This document shows positions 7,003 to 16,758 of a stretch of 26,913 bases of DNA, in pieces (positions within the stretch are counted from its first letter, which is position 1; each line of letters opens with the position of its first letter). The position numbers and the translations under genes are program-made. The DNA comes from Anaerolineales bacterium (GTDB taxonomy: Bacteria; Chloroflexota; Anaerolineae; Anaerolineales; UBA4823): assembly GCA_022865865.1 (NCBI GenBank), contig JALHTN010000213.1:1-26913 (forward strand), written 5' to 3'. Below the pieces are notes generated by a model. It was not told the DNA's origin. It worked only from the letters and a program-made list of their open reading frames with translations, and made no database searches.

Positions 7003-9291
7003 ATGTCTCGTTATATCGCATCTCGCGCCATTCGTGGAGCAAATGCATTAGTCACTGAAGCTGAGCTCATGCTGCAAAAAGCATTGGCTGAGAAAGGATC
7101 TGATACACCGGTAGGATTTCCAAACACTGCCTACTACCTGCCATTGATTAATGGCATGACCGGTCTTGAAGTCGAAACACTCGGGCAGTTGGAACCAGTC
7201 ATGCAGCATGCAAAACAATTACTGCATCCTATGCCTTCCAGGAAGAGGTGGACCCCATACCTTGGTGAAACGCTCGATAGCGGCATGGCAACTTTGATCG
7301 CCGCTGAGACCATTGAAGCAATTCGCTTCATATATGGATTGCAGCCGGAACCAATGCCTGGTTTTGAATTGGCGGGTGGTACCTCTTTTACCAGCCCGAA
7401 CGGTGGAGATAATGGAAACGGTGCTGATGGACATCTGAACGGCCCTATTGATGACATCCAGCTCCGATCCTGGGGTATCCAATTAGTAGATGGCAGGATG
7501 CCTGGATTCGCTGCTATCGTTGGAGCTGCAAAATCAAATGAGGTCGCGGTTAAATTGGTACGCGAACTGCAAAGACGCAACATCCTGACCTTCCTCTCCG
7601 GTAATGTGAACGGGCGCAGCATCATTCACCAATTAATGGAAGAAGGTGTTGAGCTGGGTTACGACACTTATACCGTACCTTTTGGAACTGATACCTTAAG
7701 TGCGATATACGCGCTGGGGTTCGCGGTCCGTTCAGCACTCACCTTTGGTGGTCTCAAAGGCGGCATGGCACGGGATATCTTACTTTACAACAAGAACCGC
7801 GTCTTCGCCTTTGTTCTCGCCTTGGGAGAAGTAGATGATCTCAAGTATGCTGCCGCTGCGGGAGCCATAAACTTCGGCTTCCCGGTGATCGCCGACACAG
7901 TGATCCCAGAAATCCTGCCCACGGGTGTAACCACCTACGAGCATGTGGTCAGCATGCCTTTCAATGAAATTGAAGCCGAGGATGATCTGGAACGTGCAGA
8001 GCGCTTAGTGCAGAAGTGCATCGAAATTCGCGGGGTCAAGGTAAAGGTTTCTGATGTGCCGGTTCCGGTTCCTTATGGTTCCGCTTTCGAAGGGGAAGTT
8101 GTGCGCAAGGCAGATATGCGGGTGGAGTTTGGTGGCAAACACTCCCGGTGCTTTGAATACCTTCAAATGTTTCCACTCGAGGATGTCGTTGACGGCAAGG
8201 TTGAAGTGGTTGGCTCCAGCTTCGATGAAGTAGCAGAACAAGGAAGCATGGACGTCGGCATTGTCGTGAAAGTCGCCGGACGCCAGATGCAGGAAGATTT
8301 CGAACCTGTATTAGAACGCCAGATCCACTACTTCATTAATGGCGCCTCCGGTATACAGCACATCGGGCAACGGGATATCGCCTGGATTCGGCTCTCGAAT
8401 GCCGCAGCCGATAAAGGCTTTACCCTTGAACACTTTGGCAAGATCCTGCATGCTCGCTTACACTCAGATTTTGGAGCCATTGTTGATAAAGTCGAAGTGA
8501 CGATTTATACCAAACCCGAACAGATGCAGGGCTGGTTAGAAAAAGCACGGGAAGCATATGACTTCCGCAATAAGCGCCTGGCAAACCTCACCGACGCATC
8601 TGTCGAAGAATTTTATTCCTGCACATTGTGCCAGTCATTTGCCCCCAACCATGTGTGTGTCGTCAGTCCTGAACGCCTGGGATTATGCGGTGCATATAAC
8701 TGGCTGGATTGCAAAGCTTCTTTCAGCATTAACCCCACTGGTCCAAACCAACCCATCAAACTCGGCAATCTGGTCGACTTTGAGAAGGGTTATTGGTCGG
8801 GCACCAACGATTACGCCAAGATCGGCTCCCATGGGGTTGTTGAAGAAGTTGCCATGTATTCCATCATGGAAAATCCAATGACGGCTTGTGGATGCTTCGA
8901 GTGCATTGTCATGCTGATCCCCGAGTCAAACGGAGTTATGGTGGTCAGCCGCGAAGACACCAGCATGACACCCGCTGGGATGACCTTCAGCACCCTGGCT
9001 GGAATCGCTGGTGGAGGCCTGCAAACCCCTGGTGTGATGGGTGTCGGCAAGTACTACCTGATCAGCCCGAAATTCATTTCATCCGATGGTGGCTTTAAAC
9101 GTGTCGTTTGGATGAGCAGTGTACTTAAAGAAACCATGGCTGATGAGCTGCGTGCGGTCGCCGAACGTGAAGGTGATCCAGACCTGATTAACAAGATCGC
9201 TGATGAACGCAACGCTTCCACAGTTGATGAATTGCTGGCCTGGATGGAAGAAATCAATCATCCAGCACTTGTAATGGATCCCATTTTCTAA
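7003..9291 (+). CDS. acsB: Acetyl-CoA synthase (CODH/ACS beta subunit)
   Basis: This 762-residue enzyme condenses CO from CO dehydrogenase, a methyl group from the corrinoid protein, and CoA into acetyl-CoA. The A-cluster ligands are intact: Cys540, 543, 552 and 562 for the [4Fe-4S] cube, then Cys629-Gly-Cys631 for the distal nickel. The internal distances (3, 9, 10 and 89 from the first Cys) equal those of the Moorella enzyme. An N-terminal region for CODH contact and CO channelling (about 1-320) precedes the middle and A-cluster domains. A Gly/Asn-rich stretch at about 131-147 looks like a flexible linker. ATG 7003 has AGGAGG eight bases upstream. It lies 15 bp after cooS in the same operon. 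Confidence 0.97.
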   Translation: MSRYIASRAIRGANALVTEAELMLQKALAEKGSDTPVGFPNTAYYLPLINGMTGLEVETLGQLEPVMQHAKQLLHPMPSRKRWTPYLGETLDSGMATLIAAETIEAIRFIYGLQPEPMPGFELAGGTSFTSPNGGDNGNGADGHLNGPIDDIQLRSWGIQLVDGRMPGFAAIVGAAKSNEVAVKLVRELQRRNILTFLSGNVNGRSIIHQLMEEGVELGYDTYTVPFGTDTLSAIYALGFAVRSALTFGGLKGGMARDILLYNKNRVFAFVLALGEVDDLKYAAAAGAINFGFPVIADTVIPEILPTGVTTYEHVVSMPFNEIEAEDDLERAERLVQKCIEIRGVKVKVSDVPVPVPYGSAFEGEVVRKADMRVEFGGKHSRCFEYLQMFPLEDVVDGKVEVVGSSFDEVAEQGSMDVGIVVKVAGRQMQEDFEPVLERQIHYFINGASGIQHIGQRDIAWIRLSNAAADKGFTLEHFGKILHARLHSDFGAIVDKVEVTIYTKPEQMQGWLEKAREAYDFRNKRLANLTDASVEEFYSCTLCQSFAPNHVCVVSPERLGLCGAYNWLDCKASFSINPTGPNQPIKLGNLVDFEKGYWSGTNDYAKIGSHGVVEEVAMYSIMENPMTACGCFECIVMLIPESNGVMVVSREDTSMTPAGMTFSTLAGIAGGGLQTPGVMGVGKYYLISPKFISSDGGFKRVVWMSSVLKETMADELRAVAEREGDPDLINKIADERNASTVDELLAWMEEINHPALVMDPIF

Positions 9292-9303
9292 TGGAAGGGG
9301 ATC

Positions 9304-9347
9304 AGGGATAAGGACATCAGAGATATCATGCTGGCGCCCTTATCCCT
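9304..9347 (+). promoter_or_regulatory. 10-bp stem hairpin between acsB and the CBS gene
   Basis: AGGGATAAGG (9304-9313) pairs perfectly with CCTTATCCCT (9338-9347) around a 24-nt loop, 12 bases after the acsB stop. The downstream stretch is pyrimidine-rich (CCCTCTTCTATCC) but has no T run. It may be an attenuator, an RNA-processing or stability element that sets acsB above the downstream genes, or a weak terminator. Confidence 0.5.
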
Positions 9348-9365
9348 CCCTCTTCTATCCTCAAC

Positions 9366-9890
9366 ATGAAGGCAGATATGCCTGAAGCAGCTCTCCCTCA
9401 CCTGGTGCGCGACTTGATGACAGTCGGTGTGGTGACCTGTACCCCCCAAACCACGGTACCCGAATTAGCCCAATTGCTGCTCGATCATGATCTTGACGAG
9501 GTGGTCGTCCTCGACGAAGGTAAAGCGTTGGGTGTGGTCGGACAGGATGAGCTCATTGCGGCTTTTGCGCGGGACGAATACAAATTACTGAGCGCAAGTG
9601 AAGTGATGAGAGAAGGTGTACCTCAAGTACCACCGCAAATTCCGCTAACCGCTGCTGCGCAATTAATGCGCGACCAAGGCGTGCGAACTTTCTTCCTCAT
9701 GCACCACGCGGCGGGCATTGAATATCCAGCTGCCGCGATATCTTACAAGCATTTCCTGCGCCTGCTCGTTGCTGAAAATCACCATGACCTGAGCGATTTA
9801 GGTATCCGCGCAGACCGAGTAGCGCCGTTAGATGATTATTTCCAGCGCCGTGAAGCAACTCGGAAGAAGAATAGCGAACATAAGGAATGA
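9366..9890 (+). CDS. CBS-domain-pair protein
   Basis: This 174-residue soluble protein has two CBS motifs. The first (about 14-72) contains VRDLMTVGVVTCTPQTTVPE and a VLDEGKALGVVGQDELIAAF strand-helix; the second (about 77-140) contains ASEVMREGVPQVPPQIPLTA and ends YKHFLRLLV. The C-terminus is charged (RREATRKKNSEHKE). CBS pairs usually bind adenine nucleotides and act as energy sensors. It sits between acsB and acsD, so a regulatory role on the CODH/ACS complex or operon is plausible, but no catalytic domain is attached. The ribosome site is poor; the gene follows a hairpin, so it may be expressed at a lower level than its neighbours. ATG 9366 is the only credible start. Confidence 0.85.
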   Translation: MKADMPEAALPHLVRDLMTVGVVTCTPQTTVPELAQLLLDHDLDEVVVLDEGKALGVVGQDELIAAFARDEYKLLSASEVMREGVPQVPPQIPLTAAAQLMRDQGVRTFFLMHHAAGIEYPAAAISYKHFLRLLVAENHHDLSDLGIRADRVAPLDDYFQRREATRKKNSEHKE

Positions 9891-9940
9891 CTTTTCACTT
9901 AAATGACTGATATCTCAAGTTTTTAAAGGAGTATAAACTC

Positions 9941-10915
9941 ATGCCAATTGAAGTTCCCAAAGATACCTGGCCTGGTGAAGTGCGCAGTGTCACCTTAGGA
10001 GCGACCGCTGATCAAGGTGGCAGCCGAAAGCGCACCGTGACCGTAGGGGGAGAGAAAACCCTACCATTCATGCATTTTGAGTCTGAAATGCCGAATGCAC
10101 CCGTGATCGCGGTTGAGATCAAGGACCGCCGGCCTGAGGACTGGTCCCCACTCCTGTTGGATGCCTGGGGTGAGGCCGCCGATAACCCGGCTGTCTGGGC
10201 TAAAGCTGCAGAGGATCAAGGATGTGACCTGATACAGCTATCCTTAAGCCTCACAGATGCATCCGGGGAGACGACCTCTCCGGAGGTTGCAGTCTCAACA
10301 GTCAAAGCTGTTCTTGAGGCAAGTGGTCTTCCTTTACTGGTTTTCGGTCCCGGGCAAGTCGAATTAGACAACGAGCTGCTGGTCTCTGTAGCTGAAGCCA
10401 CCAAAGGTGAACGCCTGGTACTGGGTATCTGTGAAGATAAAAATTACCGCACAATCGTGGCAACTGCCATGGCGAACGATCACCTGGTCACCGCTCGCAG
10501 CCCGATGGATGTCAACCTGGCTAAACAACTCAATATCCTGATCAGTGATATGGATTTCCCCCTCGATCGGGTTTTGATGGATCCGACCACCGGCGCTCTG
10601 GGATATGGTATCGAGTATGGCTATTCTGCCATGGAGCGTCTCCGGCTGGCAGCTTTGCAGGGTGATAAGATGACCCAACTGCCAATGCTCGTCACCCCGG
10701 GATTTGAAGCCTGGAAAACCAAAGAAAGCAAAATTGGAGAAGGTGTCCCCGAATCATGGGGAGACTGGGAGGAAAGGGGTATTAACTGGGAGACATTAAC
10801 TGCGATTACACTGCTCGAATCAGGCGCAGATATCGTCGTTCTCAGGCACCCCGAGAGCATTAAACGGGTCAATCTAGCCATTGAAGGATTAATGACTGTC
10901 CCTGAAATAGCTTGA
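9941..10915 (+). CDS. acsD: Corrinoid iron-sulfur protein small subunit
   Basis: This 324-residue protein is the small (delta) subunit of the corrinoid iron-sulfur protein that carries the methyl group from methyl-tetrahydrofolate to acetyl-CoA synthase. The family's TIM-barrel features are visible: PVIAVEIKDRRPEDW (about 51-65), DLIQLSLSLTD, LPLLVFGPG, the VLGICEDKNYRTI stretch, VLMDPTTGALGYGIEYGYS and a C-terminal GADIVVLRHPESI. It has no iron-sulfur motif, as expected for this subunit. AAAGGAG precedes ATG 9941. It stands before acsC, with which it forms a heterodimer. Length matches the family (about 310-325). Confidence 0.95.
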   Translation: MPIEVPKDTWPGEVRSVTLGATADQGGSRKRTVTVGGEKTLPFMHFESEMPNAPVIAVEIKDRRPEDWSPLLLDAWGEAADNPAVWAKAAEDQGCDLIQLSLSLTDASGETTSPEVAVSTVKAVLEASGLPLLVFGPGQVELDNELLVSVAEATKGERLVLGICEDKNYRTIVATAMANDHLVTARSPMDVNLAKQLNILISDMDFPLDRVLMDPTTGALGYGIEYGYSAMERLRLAALQGDKMTQLPMLVTPGFEAWKTKESKIGEGVPESWGDWEERGINWETLTAITLLESGADIVVLRHPESIKRVNLAIEGLMTVPEIA

Positions 10916-11008
10916 ATCCAATAGCGCTTTGAACCAAGGTATAGGATTATCCTAACCAAGAGAATTCATAACAATACTGCAGATCAACCATTATTTGGAG
11001 AGGCGAAA

Positions 11009-12349
11009 ATGGCCTTAACTGGAATACAAATATATAAACTATTACCTAAAACAAATTGTAAAGAATGTGGATTTCCCACCTGCCTGGCATTCGCCATGAA
11101 ATTAGCCGCCAAGCAAGTTGAGCTAGCGGATTGTCCTTACGTCAGCGAAGAATCTCAGGCTCAGCTGGCGGAATCCGCCGCACCACCCATCCGCCTGGTG
11201 ACGCTGAAATCGAACGGCAATGAAGCCAAGGCTGGCAATGAAGTGGTCCTCTTCCGTCATGAGAAGACCTTTTACCACATGCCGGGAATATTCCTGCGCA
11301 TATTGGATTCGGAAGCAGAGGATGAAATAAAAGAAAAAGTAAAAGCTGCGGATGCCTACAAAGTCAATTACGTTGGTATTGATTTGTCTATCGATGGTTT
11401 CGCAGTTGCCTCTGTCTCAGGTGATGCCAGCGCTTTCGCCAGCGCTGTATCTGCGGTGCGCCAGGTCAGCCAACTGCCGCTGGTGCTGATGAGCCGAGAT
11501 CCTGAGATCATGAAAGCTGGTCTGGTGGTCATGGAAGGTGAATCCCCGTTGATTTACGGCGCGGATGCCAATAACTGGGAAGACATGACGACTCTGGCAA
11601 AGGAAAATAAATGCGCGTTGGGTGTGATTGAACCTACGCTGGAGGGATTGGCTGACCTTACACAGAAGATCACAGACAAAGGTGTCGAAGATTTGGTGGT
11701 CGATCCCGGTGGGCGCGACTTCAGTACAGCTTTGACCCGCAATACGCAGATCAGGCGCCTTTCACTGAAGAAGAATTTCCGTCCCCTGGGATATCCAATC
11801 ATAGCCTTCCCAGGTGATGCTGGAGATGCTGGATTGGAGAGCATGTTGGCTGCACAGGCGATCAGCAAGTACGCTGGATTTATCGTGATTGACAACTTCA
11901 CCCCGGCATCTGTTTACCCAATGCTGGTCTTGAGGCAGAATATCTACACCGATCCACAAAAACCGATCCAGGTTCAACCAGGCCTTTACGAAATAAACGA
12001 TCCCAAACCCGAGCACCCGCTCCTGGTCACCACCAACTTCAGCATCACTTATTTCAGTGTTGCCAACGAAGTTGAAGGCTCCGGATTACCTGCCTGGCTA
12101 TTAGTGACGGATGCTGAGGGCATGAGTGTCCTGACAGCCTGGGCAGCGGGGAAGTTCGATGCGGAACGTATCGCCAAGGCGGTTAAAGAGTTTAATGTGG
12201 CCGACAAAATCAGCACAAAGCAGATAGTTCTGCCTGGGCACGTAGCTGTTCTTTCCGGCGAATTGGAAGAGGAACTGCCTGGATGGGATATCCGGGTTGG
12301 ACCACGTGAAGCCGTTGATTTGCCATCATTCATGAAACAGGTACTTTAA
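11009..12349 (+). CDS. acsC: Corrinoid iron-sulfur protein large subunit
   Basis: This 446-residue protein is the large (gamma) subunit of the corrinoid iron-sulfur protein. The N-terminal [4Fe-4S] domain has Cys17, Cys20, Cys25 and Cys42 (TNCKECGFPTCLAF...DCPY), the cluster used to reactivate oxidised cobalamin. A TIM-barrel domain and a C-terminal corrinoid-binding domain follow. GGAGAGG precedes ATG 11009. The 93-bp gap after acsD contains a near-palindrome (TAGGAT-T-ATCCTA, about 10938-10957) but no gene. Length agrees with the family (about 445). Confidence 0.96.
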   Translation: MALTGIQIYKLLPKTNCKECGFPTCLAFAMKLAAKQVELADCPYVSEESQAQLAESAAPPIRLVTLKSNGNEAKAGNEVVLFRHEKTFYHMPGIFLRILDSEAEDEIKEKVKAADAYKVNYVGIDLSIDGFAVASVSGDASAFASAVSAVRQVSQLPLVLMSRDPEIMKAGLVVMEGESPLIYGADANNWEDMTTLAKENKCALGVIEPTLEGLADLTQKITDKGVEDLVVDPGGRDFSTALTRNTQIRRLSLKKNFRPLGYPIIAFPGDAGDAGLESMLAAQAISKYAGFIVIDNFTPASVYPMLVLRQNIYTDPQKPIQVQPGLYEINDPKPEHPLLVTTNFSITYFSVANEVEGSGLPAWLLVTDAEGMSVLTAWAAGKFDAERIAKAVKEFNVADKISTKQIVLPGHVAVLSGELEEELPGWDIRVGPREAVDLPSFMKQVL

Positions 12350-12388
12350 CCTGACCCGCCGATCCTGATTGGCTGGTCTTACGGGTCA

Positions 12389-14332
12389 ATGACTGATCAC
12401 ATCGTCTCCTTCGATACTGAACAAGAACCGGTTGAGGTGAAAACCGGAACTCTGCTGTCAGAAGCTGCACAGCTGGCAGGCATTGATCTCAACCAACCTT
12501 GTGGAGGTCAGGGACGCTGCGGACGCTGTGCGCTCCAAATCACGAAGGGCAGCGTGCGGCGACGAAGCACGATCCGGCTTTCTGAGGAAGATCTCGAGCA
12601 GGGTTATGCCCTGGCATGCCAATCTGTCATTGAAGGTGATATTCACGTCTCTGTCCCTGAGCAAGAAAAAATTGAACGCCTGCTGACCAGCGACCGTACA
12701 GTAGCAGAAATCACTGTCCCTAAGGGGTACGATTTCAACTTAGACCAGGCCATCCAAGCATTCCCACTGACCCTTACTCCACCAGACATGAGTGATCAAA
12801 CGGACGATTGGTCGCGATTGAACACAGCACTACGCAAGCAGGCGGGTATGGAAGGAGTTCAGGTATCCCTCTCCCTTCTCCAGCGCATCGGAAATATACT
12901 GCGGGAAAGAGATTGGGAGGTGACCGCCATCCTGGACTTGGGCTCCCTGGAAAACCAGGAGCTACCACCGCGGTTGATCGAATTGCTCCCAGGGAAGGAA
13001 CTGATTCCCCCCCCGCTGTGGGCTGCTGCTATCGATATCGGCACCACCACAATAACTGTCTGGTTGGTCGATCTGATCACAGGCAAAGTCGAAGCCCAAA
13101 CCGCCCAATACAATAAGCAAATATCCCGGGGAGAGGATGTCGTTTCACGCATCGTCTTTGCGGGAAAAGACGGTGGTCTGGAGAAACTTCGCTCGCTGGT
13201 AATGGAGACTATCAACGAACTGCTGGAAACTGCTTGCAAACGGATCAAATCCGACCCTGCTCTGCTGCCCAGCCAAATACTAAAAGCAACCATTGTAGGA
13301 AACAGCACCATGATCCACCTGGCTCTGGGAATTCCCCCAGAGAACATCCGCATGATGCCTTTCACTACAACGGTCAACCAAGTACCAGCACTAACAGCCA
13401 GCGAGATGGGGCTCAACATCCATCCTGAGGGGACGGTTGACTGCCTTCCGGGAGTGGCCAGCTATGTAGGCGCAGATATCACGGCCGGGGTCCTTTCTGC
13501 TGGTGTGGATGACACCGAGCAGGTCACCCTATTCATGGACGTGGGTACAAATGGAGAGATTGTCCTTGGATCTCGTGAATGGTTGGTGACCTGTGCCTGT
13601 TCAGCAGGACCAGCTTTCGAAGGGGCTGGTGTCGCCAGCGGTATGCGCGCGACGAAAGGTGCTATTGAAGATATTTGGATCAATGATGGAAACCTGGAAC
13701 CAACATTTCGCGTCATCGGAAATGTAAAGCCGCACGGCATTTGCGGTAGCGGTCTGATCGCATTACTGGCAGAAATGTTCTTAACTGGGGTGATCGATAA
13801 AGCCGGTAATTTTACTGACAGCAGCAAAACTTCTCGCATCCGGGAGGGAAAACATGGCTGGGAGTATGTAATCTGCTTTGGGGAAGAGACCAGCGATGGG
13901 GATGATATTGTGATCACCCACGTTGATGTCAACAATCTGCTGCGGGCAAAGGCTGCTATCTACGCAGGTTTTTCAGTCCTGGCCGTTAGTGTCGGCATCC
14001 CCCTTGATTGGGTTGAACAAGTGTTGATTGGAGGTTCGTTTGGCAAATATATTAATGTAGAAAAAGCCATTGAGATTGGTTTACTTCCGGATTTACCATG
14101 GGATAAATTCCAATTTTTGGGGAATACTGCTGTGCGTGGCGCGTACCTGGCCCTGCTGGATCGCCAGGCACGCCAAAAAATCAAGGAAATTGCTTCACGG
14201 ATGACCTACATCGAATTGTCCGCTGATAACACTTTCTATGATGCTTTCATGTCTGCGCTGTTTCTTCCGCACACAGATTTATCACGCTTTCCTTCGGTCG
14301 AAACATCGATTACCAATAAAGATATCACTTAA
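12389..14332 (+). CDS. acsV: Corrinoid protein reactivase, ferredoxin-ASKHA (RACo/AcsV)
   Basis: This 647-residue protein reductively reactivates the Co(II) corrinoid protein with ATP. The N-terminus is a plant-type [2Fe-2S] ferredoxin with Cys38, 44, 47 and 77 (PCGGQGRCGRCALQ...LACQ). After a linker, an ASKHA ATPase core begins at about residue 210 (AAIDIGTTTITVWLVDL) and continues through GNSTMIHLALG, FMDVGTNGEIVLG, a GICGSGLIALLAEM loop and IGGSFG. Length fits the family (about 630-650). I see no convincing Shine-Dalgarno before ATG 12389, which is 39 bp after acsC, so it may depend on coupling or be weakly translated. It directly precedes acsE. Confidence 0.93.
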   Translation: MTDHIVSFDTEQEPVEVKTGTLLSEAAQLAGIDLNQPCGGQGRCGRCALQITKGSVRRRSTIRLSEEDLEQGYALACQSVIEGDIHVSVPEQEKIERLLTSDRTVAEITVPKGYDFNLDQAIQAFPLTLTPPDMSDQTDDWSRLNTALRKQAGMEGVQVSLSLLQRIGNILRERDWEVTAILDLGSLENQELPPRLIELLPGKELIPPPLWAAAIDIGTTTITVWLVDLITGKVEAQTAQYNKQISRGEDVVSRIVFAGKDGGLEKLRSLVMETINELLETACKRIKSDPALLPSQILKATIVGNSTMIHLALGIPPENIRMMPFTTTVNQVPALTASEMGLNIHPEGTVDCLPGVASYVGADITAGVLSAGVDDTEQVTLFMDVGTNGEIVLGSREWLVTCACSAGPAFEGAGVASGMRATKGAIEDIWINDGNLEPTFRVIGNVKPHGICGSGLIALLAEMFLTGVIDKAGNFTDSSKTSRIREGKHGWEYVICFGEETSDGDDIVITHVDVNNLLRAKAAIYAGFSVLAVSVGIPLDWVEQVLIGGSFGKYINVEKAIEIGLLPDLPWDKFQFLGNTAVRGAYLALLDRQARQKIKEIASRMTYIELSADNTFYDAFMSALFLPHTDLSRFPSVETSITNKDIT

Positions 14333-14351
14333 TATGGAAGGGAGGGCACGT

Positions 14352-15275
14352 ATGTACATCATTGGAGAAAACATTCACATCATATCAGAGAAAGTCAAAG
14401 TTGCTTTGAAAGAAAGGGATGCCAAATTCTTTCAAACCCTGGCAGTTAAACAAGTAGAAGGTGGAGCACAAGCACTGGATATCAACCTGGGTCCACGCAA
14501 AAAAGATTGGGAAGAGGTATTCCCCTGGATGGTTGAAGCCGTTGAGGCTGTGGCGGATGTCCCGCTAAGTTTCGACAGCACCAACCTGTTGGGGATTGAA
14601 GCTGGATTGAAAAAAGTAACCAAAGCTCAACCGATCATAAATTCCACGTCCGCTGAACCAGAACGTTTGGAAAAAGTACCGCTGCTGGCCAAGAAATACA
14701 ATACAAAACTGATCGCCTTGACAATGGGCAGCAGTGGCATTCCCATTTCTGCGGATGACCGGGTTACTATCGCATTAGAACACCTGATTCCTCGCATGCT
14801 CGAAATCGATTATCCGATGGAGAATTTGATTATTGACCCCCTGGTACTGACGGTTTCCGGGTGCCAGGAATACTGCCCTCACCTCTTGGAAGCAGTTCGC
14901 ACGCTGCAATATGCCTGGGATCCGCCTCCTGCGATTTCGGTTGGCCTGTCGAATGTTTCGAATGCGGTGCCCGGTGAGAATCGCCCACTGATTAACCAGG
15001 TTTACTGTGCCATGCTGATGGGAGTGGGATTAGAGATGATGATCGCTGACCCCCTGGATGAAGGACTGAAAGAAACGATCCGCATCATTGAAGATGGCGA
15101 TGATTCCACCCCCGTAGGGAAGTTGTACATCAAGATCGCCGAACGAAGTGCCAACATGGAAGAACCGACCGTAGAGGATGTTGACTTGAGTGACCCAACT
15201 CAGGCGGATATCTGGAAAACTGTCCAGGTCCTGCTCAACAAAGTCATTTATGCAGATTCCTATCTGCAGCAATAA
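14352..15275 (+). CDS. acsE: Methyl-tetrahydrofolate:corrinoid protein methyltransferase
   Basis: This 307-residue enzyme transfers the N5-methyl of methyl-tetrahydrofolate to the cobalt of AcsCD. It is a pterin-binding TIM barrel: MYIIGENIHIISEK, DINLGPRKKDW, PLSFDSTN, PIINSTSAEP, LIIDPLVLTVSG and AISVGLSNVSNAVP, where the final Asn-containing loop holds the substrate N5 contact. I chose ATG 14352 over the longer frame opening at 14238 because GGAGGG lies just before it and the family begins at this residue; the longer frame would overlap acsV by 95 bp. The C-terminus extends about 45 residues past the usual 262-residue form. It follows acsV by 19 bp. Confidence 0.95.
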   Translation: MYIIGENIHIISEKVKVALKERDAKFFQTLAVKQVEGGAQALDINLGPRKKDWEEVFPWMVEAVEAVADVPLSFDSTNLLGIEAGLKKVTKAQPIINSTSAEPERLEKVPLLAKKYNTKLIALTMGSSGIPISADDRVTIALEHLIPRMLEIDYPMENLIIDPLVLTVSGCQEYCPHLLEAVRTLQYAWDPPPAISVGLSNVSNAVPGENRPLINQVYCAMLMGVGLEMMIADPLDEGLKETIRIIEDGDDSTPVGKLYIKIAERSANMEEPTVEDVDLSDPTQADIWKTVQVLLNKVIYADSYLQQ

Positions 15276-15322
15276 CATAAATATACGTTTGGATCCTTTC
15301 TGCTCTGTATTAGGAGAATCAC

Positions 15323-16684
15323 ATGCTTAAAGAAAAAGAACCTGTAAACATTGATGATCTGCTAGCAAAGGCGACAAAACCTTCGGCAGATGCTATGCTT
15401 CTGCATCCTTTCTATCGCGGGAAAATCGAGACGGCATTGAAGTGTTGTGTTCGTGACTTCAATGATTTCGCTATCTGGTATACGCCGGGGGTGGCTGCTC
15501 CCTGCCGGGCGATCGAAGAAGACCCGGACCTGGTTTACGAATATACAAACAAGTGGAACACAGTCGCAGTAGTCAGCGATGGCACGCGTGTGCTGGGCTT
15601 GGGAGATATCGGACCCAAGGCCGGTCTGCCGGTCATGGAAGGAAAGGCTCTGCTCTACAAATATCTGGGTGGAGTTGATGGCGTGCCGATCATGCTGGAC
15701 ACCAAAGATCCAGATCAGATTATTAATACAGTGCGTTTGCTGCAGCCTGGGTTCGGGGGCGTCAATTTAGAAGATATCTCCCAACCAAAATGTTTCTATA
15801 TCCTGGATACCCTGCGTGAGAAAGCAGAAATACCAGTCTGGCATGATGACCAGCAGGGCACTGCAACGGTAACCCTGGCAGCCTTGATTAATGCTCTGAA
15901 AATCGTTGAAAAAGATATGAGCGAGGTGAAGATCGCTTTCGTCGGAACTGGTGCTTCCAATGTTGCTTGCTCACGCTTGATCTTCGGATGGGGTGCCGAT
16001 CCTGCAAAATGCATTATGGTCGACAGCAAAGGTATTCTTGGGACACACCGGCGGGATCTTGAACTTAGAAAAGCAGAGTACGTTGATAAATGGCGTCTCT
16101 GCCAAACCACCAATGCTGAAGGACGCCAGGGGAATATCCCCGATGCGATGAAAGGCGCCGATGTAGTCATCTGTCTGAGCCGGTCGGGTCCAGGTGTTAT
16201 CCTCCCAGAATGGGTAGAGACCATGGCAGAAGATTCCATTGTGTTCGCTTGTGCCAACCCGGTTCCAGAAATCTGGCCCTGGGAAGCAAAAGCAGGCGGC
16301 GCGCGCATCATTGCTACGGGTCGATCAGACTTTCCTAACCAGGTCAACAACTCACTTGGTTTTCCTGGAATTTTCCGGGGTGCACTGGATGTACGCGCCC
16401 GGACCATCACAGATGAAATGTGCTTCGCGGCCGCGAAAGCTTTGGCTGATCATGTAGGTGATCGCCTCGATGAAGAACATATCCTGCCCAACATGGATGA
16501 CTGGGAGGTCTTTCCTCGTGAGGCTGCTGCGGTGGCTATCAAAGCTCAGGAACAGGGTGTTTCCAAGCTCAATCTTAGTTATGAGCAAATATTTGAGCAG
16601 GCTCACACCATTATCAAGCGCTCGCGTGACCTAACCCATACCATGATGGATCAGAATTTCATCGAAACTCCTCCAGAAGAGTAA
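15323..16684 (+). CDS. Malic enzyme (oxaloacetate-decarboxylating malate dehydrogenase)
   Basis: This 453-residue enzyme oxidises malate to pyruvate and CO2 with NAD(P)+, or in reverse fixes CO2. The N-terminal domain carries [10 protein letters not shown] with Tyr53, [16 protein letters not shown] with Lys108, and metal ligands in NLEDIS (Glu150-Asp151) and WHDDQQGT (Asp175-Asp176). The Rossmann domain begins near 203 with [13 protein letters not shown]. The short bacterial-type architecture has no phosphotransacetylase fusion. TAGGAGAA precedes ATG 15323, 47 bp after acsE on the same strand. Its place here links acetyl-CoA/pyruvate metabolism to the CO2 pathway and could supply NAD(P)H for the flavoproteins nearby. 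Cofactor preference cannot be decided here. Confidence 0.93.
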   Translation: MLKEKEPVNIDDLLAKATKPSADAMLLHPFYRGKIETALKCCVRDFNDFAIWYTPGVAAPCRAIEEDPDLVYEYTNKWNTVAVVSDGTRVLGLGDIGPKAGLPVMEGKALLYKYLGGVDGVPIMLDTKDPDQIINTVRLLQPGFGGVNLEDISQPKCFYILDTLREKAEIPVWHDDQQGTATVTLAALINALKIVEKDMSEVKIAFVGTGASNVACSRLIFGWGADPAKCIMVDSKGILGTHRRDLELRKAEYVDKWRLCQTTNAEGRQGNIPDAMKGADVVICLSRSGPGVILPEWVETMAEDSIVFACANPVPEIWPWEAKAGGARIIATGRSDFPNQVNNSLGFPGIFRGALDVRARTITDEMCFAAAKALADHVGDRLDEEHILPNMDDWEVFPREAAAVAIKAQEQGVSKLNLSYEQIFEQAHTIIKRSRDLTHTMMDQNFIETPPEE

Positions 16685-16758
16685 CCTGGCATTAAAATTT
16701 CCAGGCAGGATTTCATTGACTTAGAGAATAATATTTGCCAATACAAACGAGGTGAAAT

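Noticed and set aside
14238..14351. Longer frame of acsE starting at 14238
   Set aside because: It overlaps acsV by 95 bp, has no ribosome site, and the methyltransferase family begins at MYIIGENIH; GGAGGG precedes ATG 14352.
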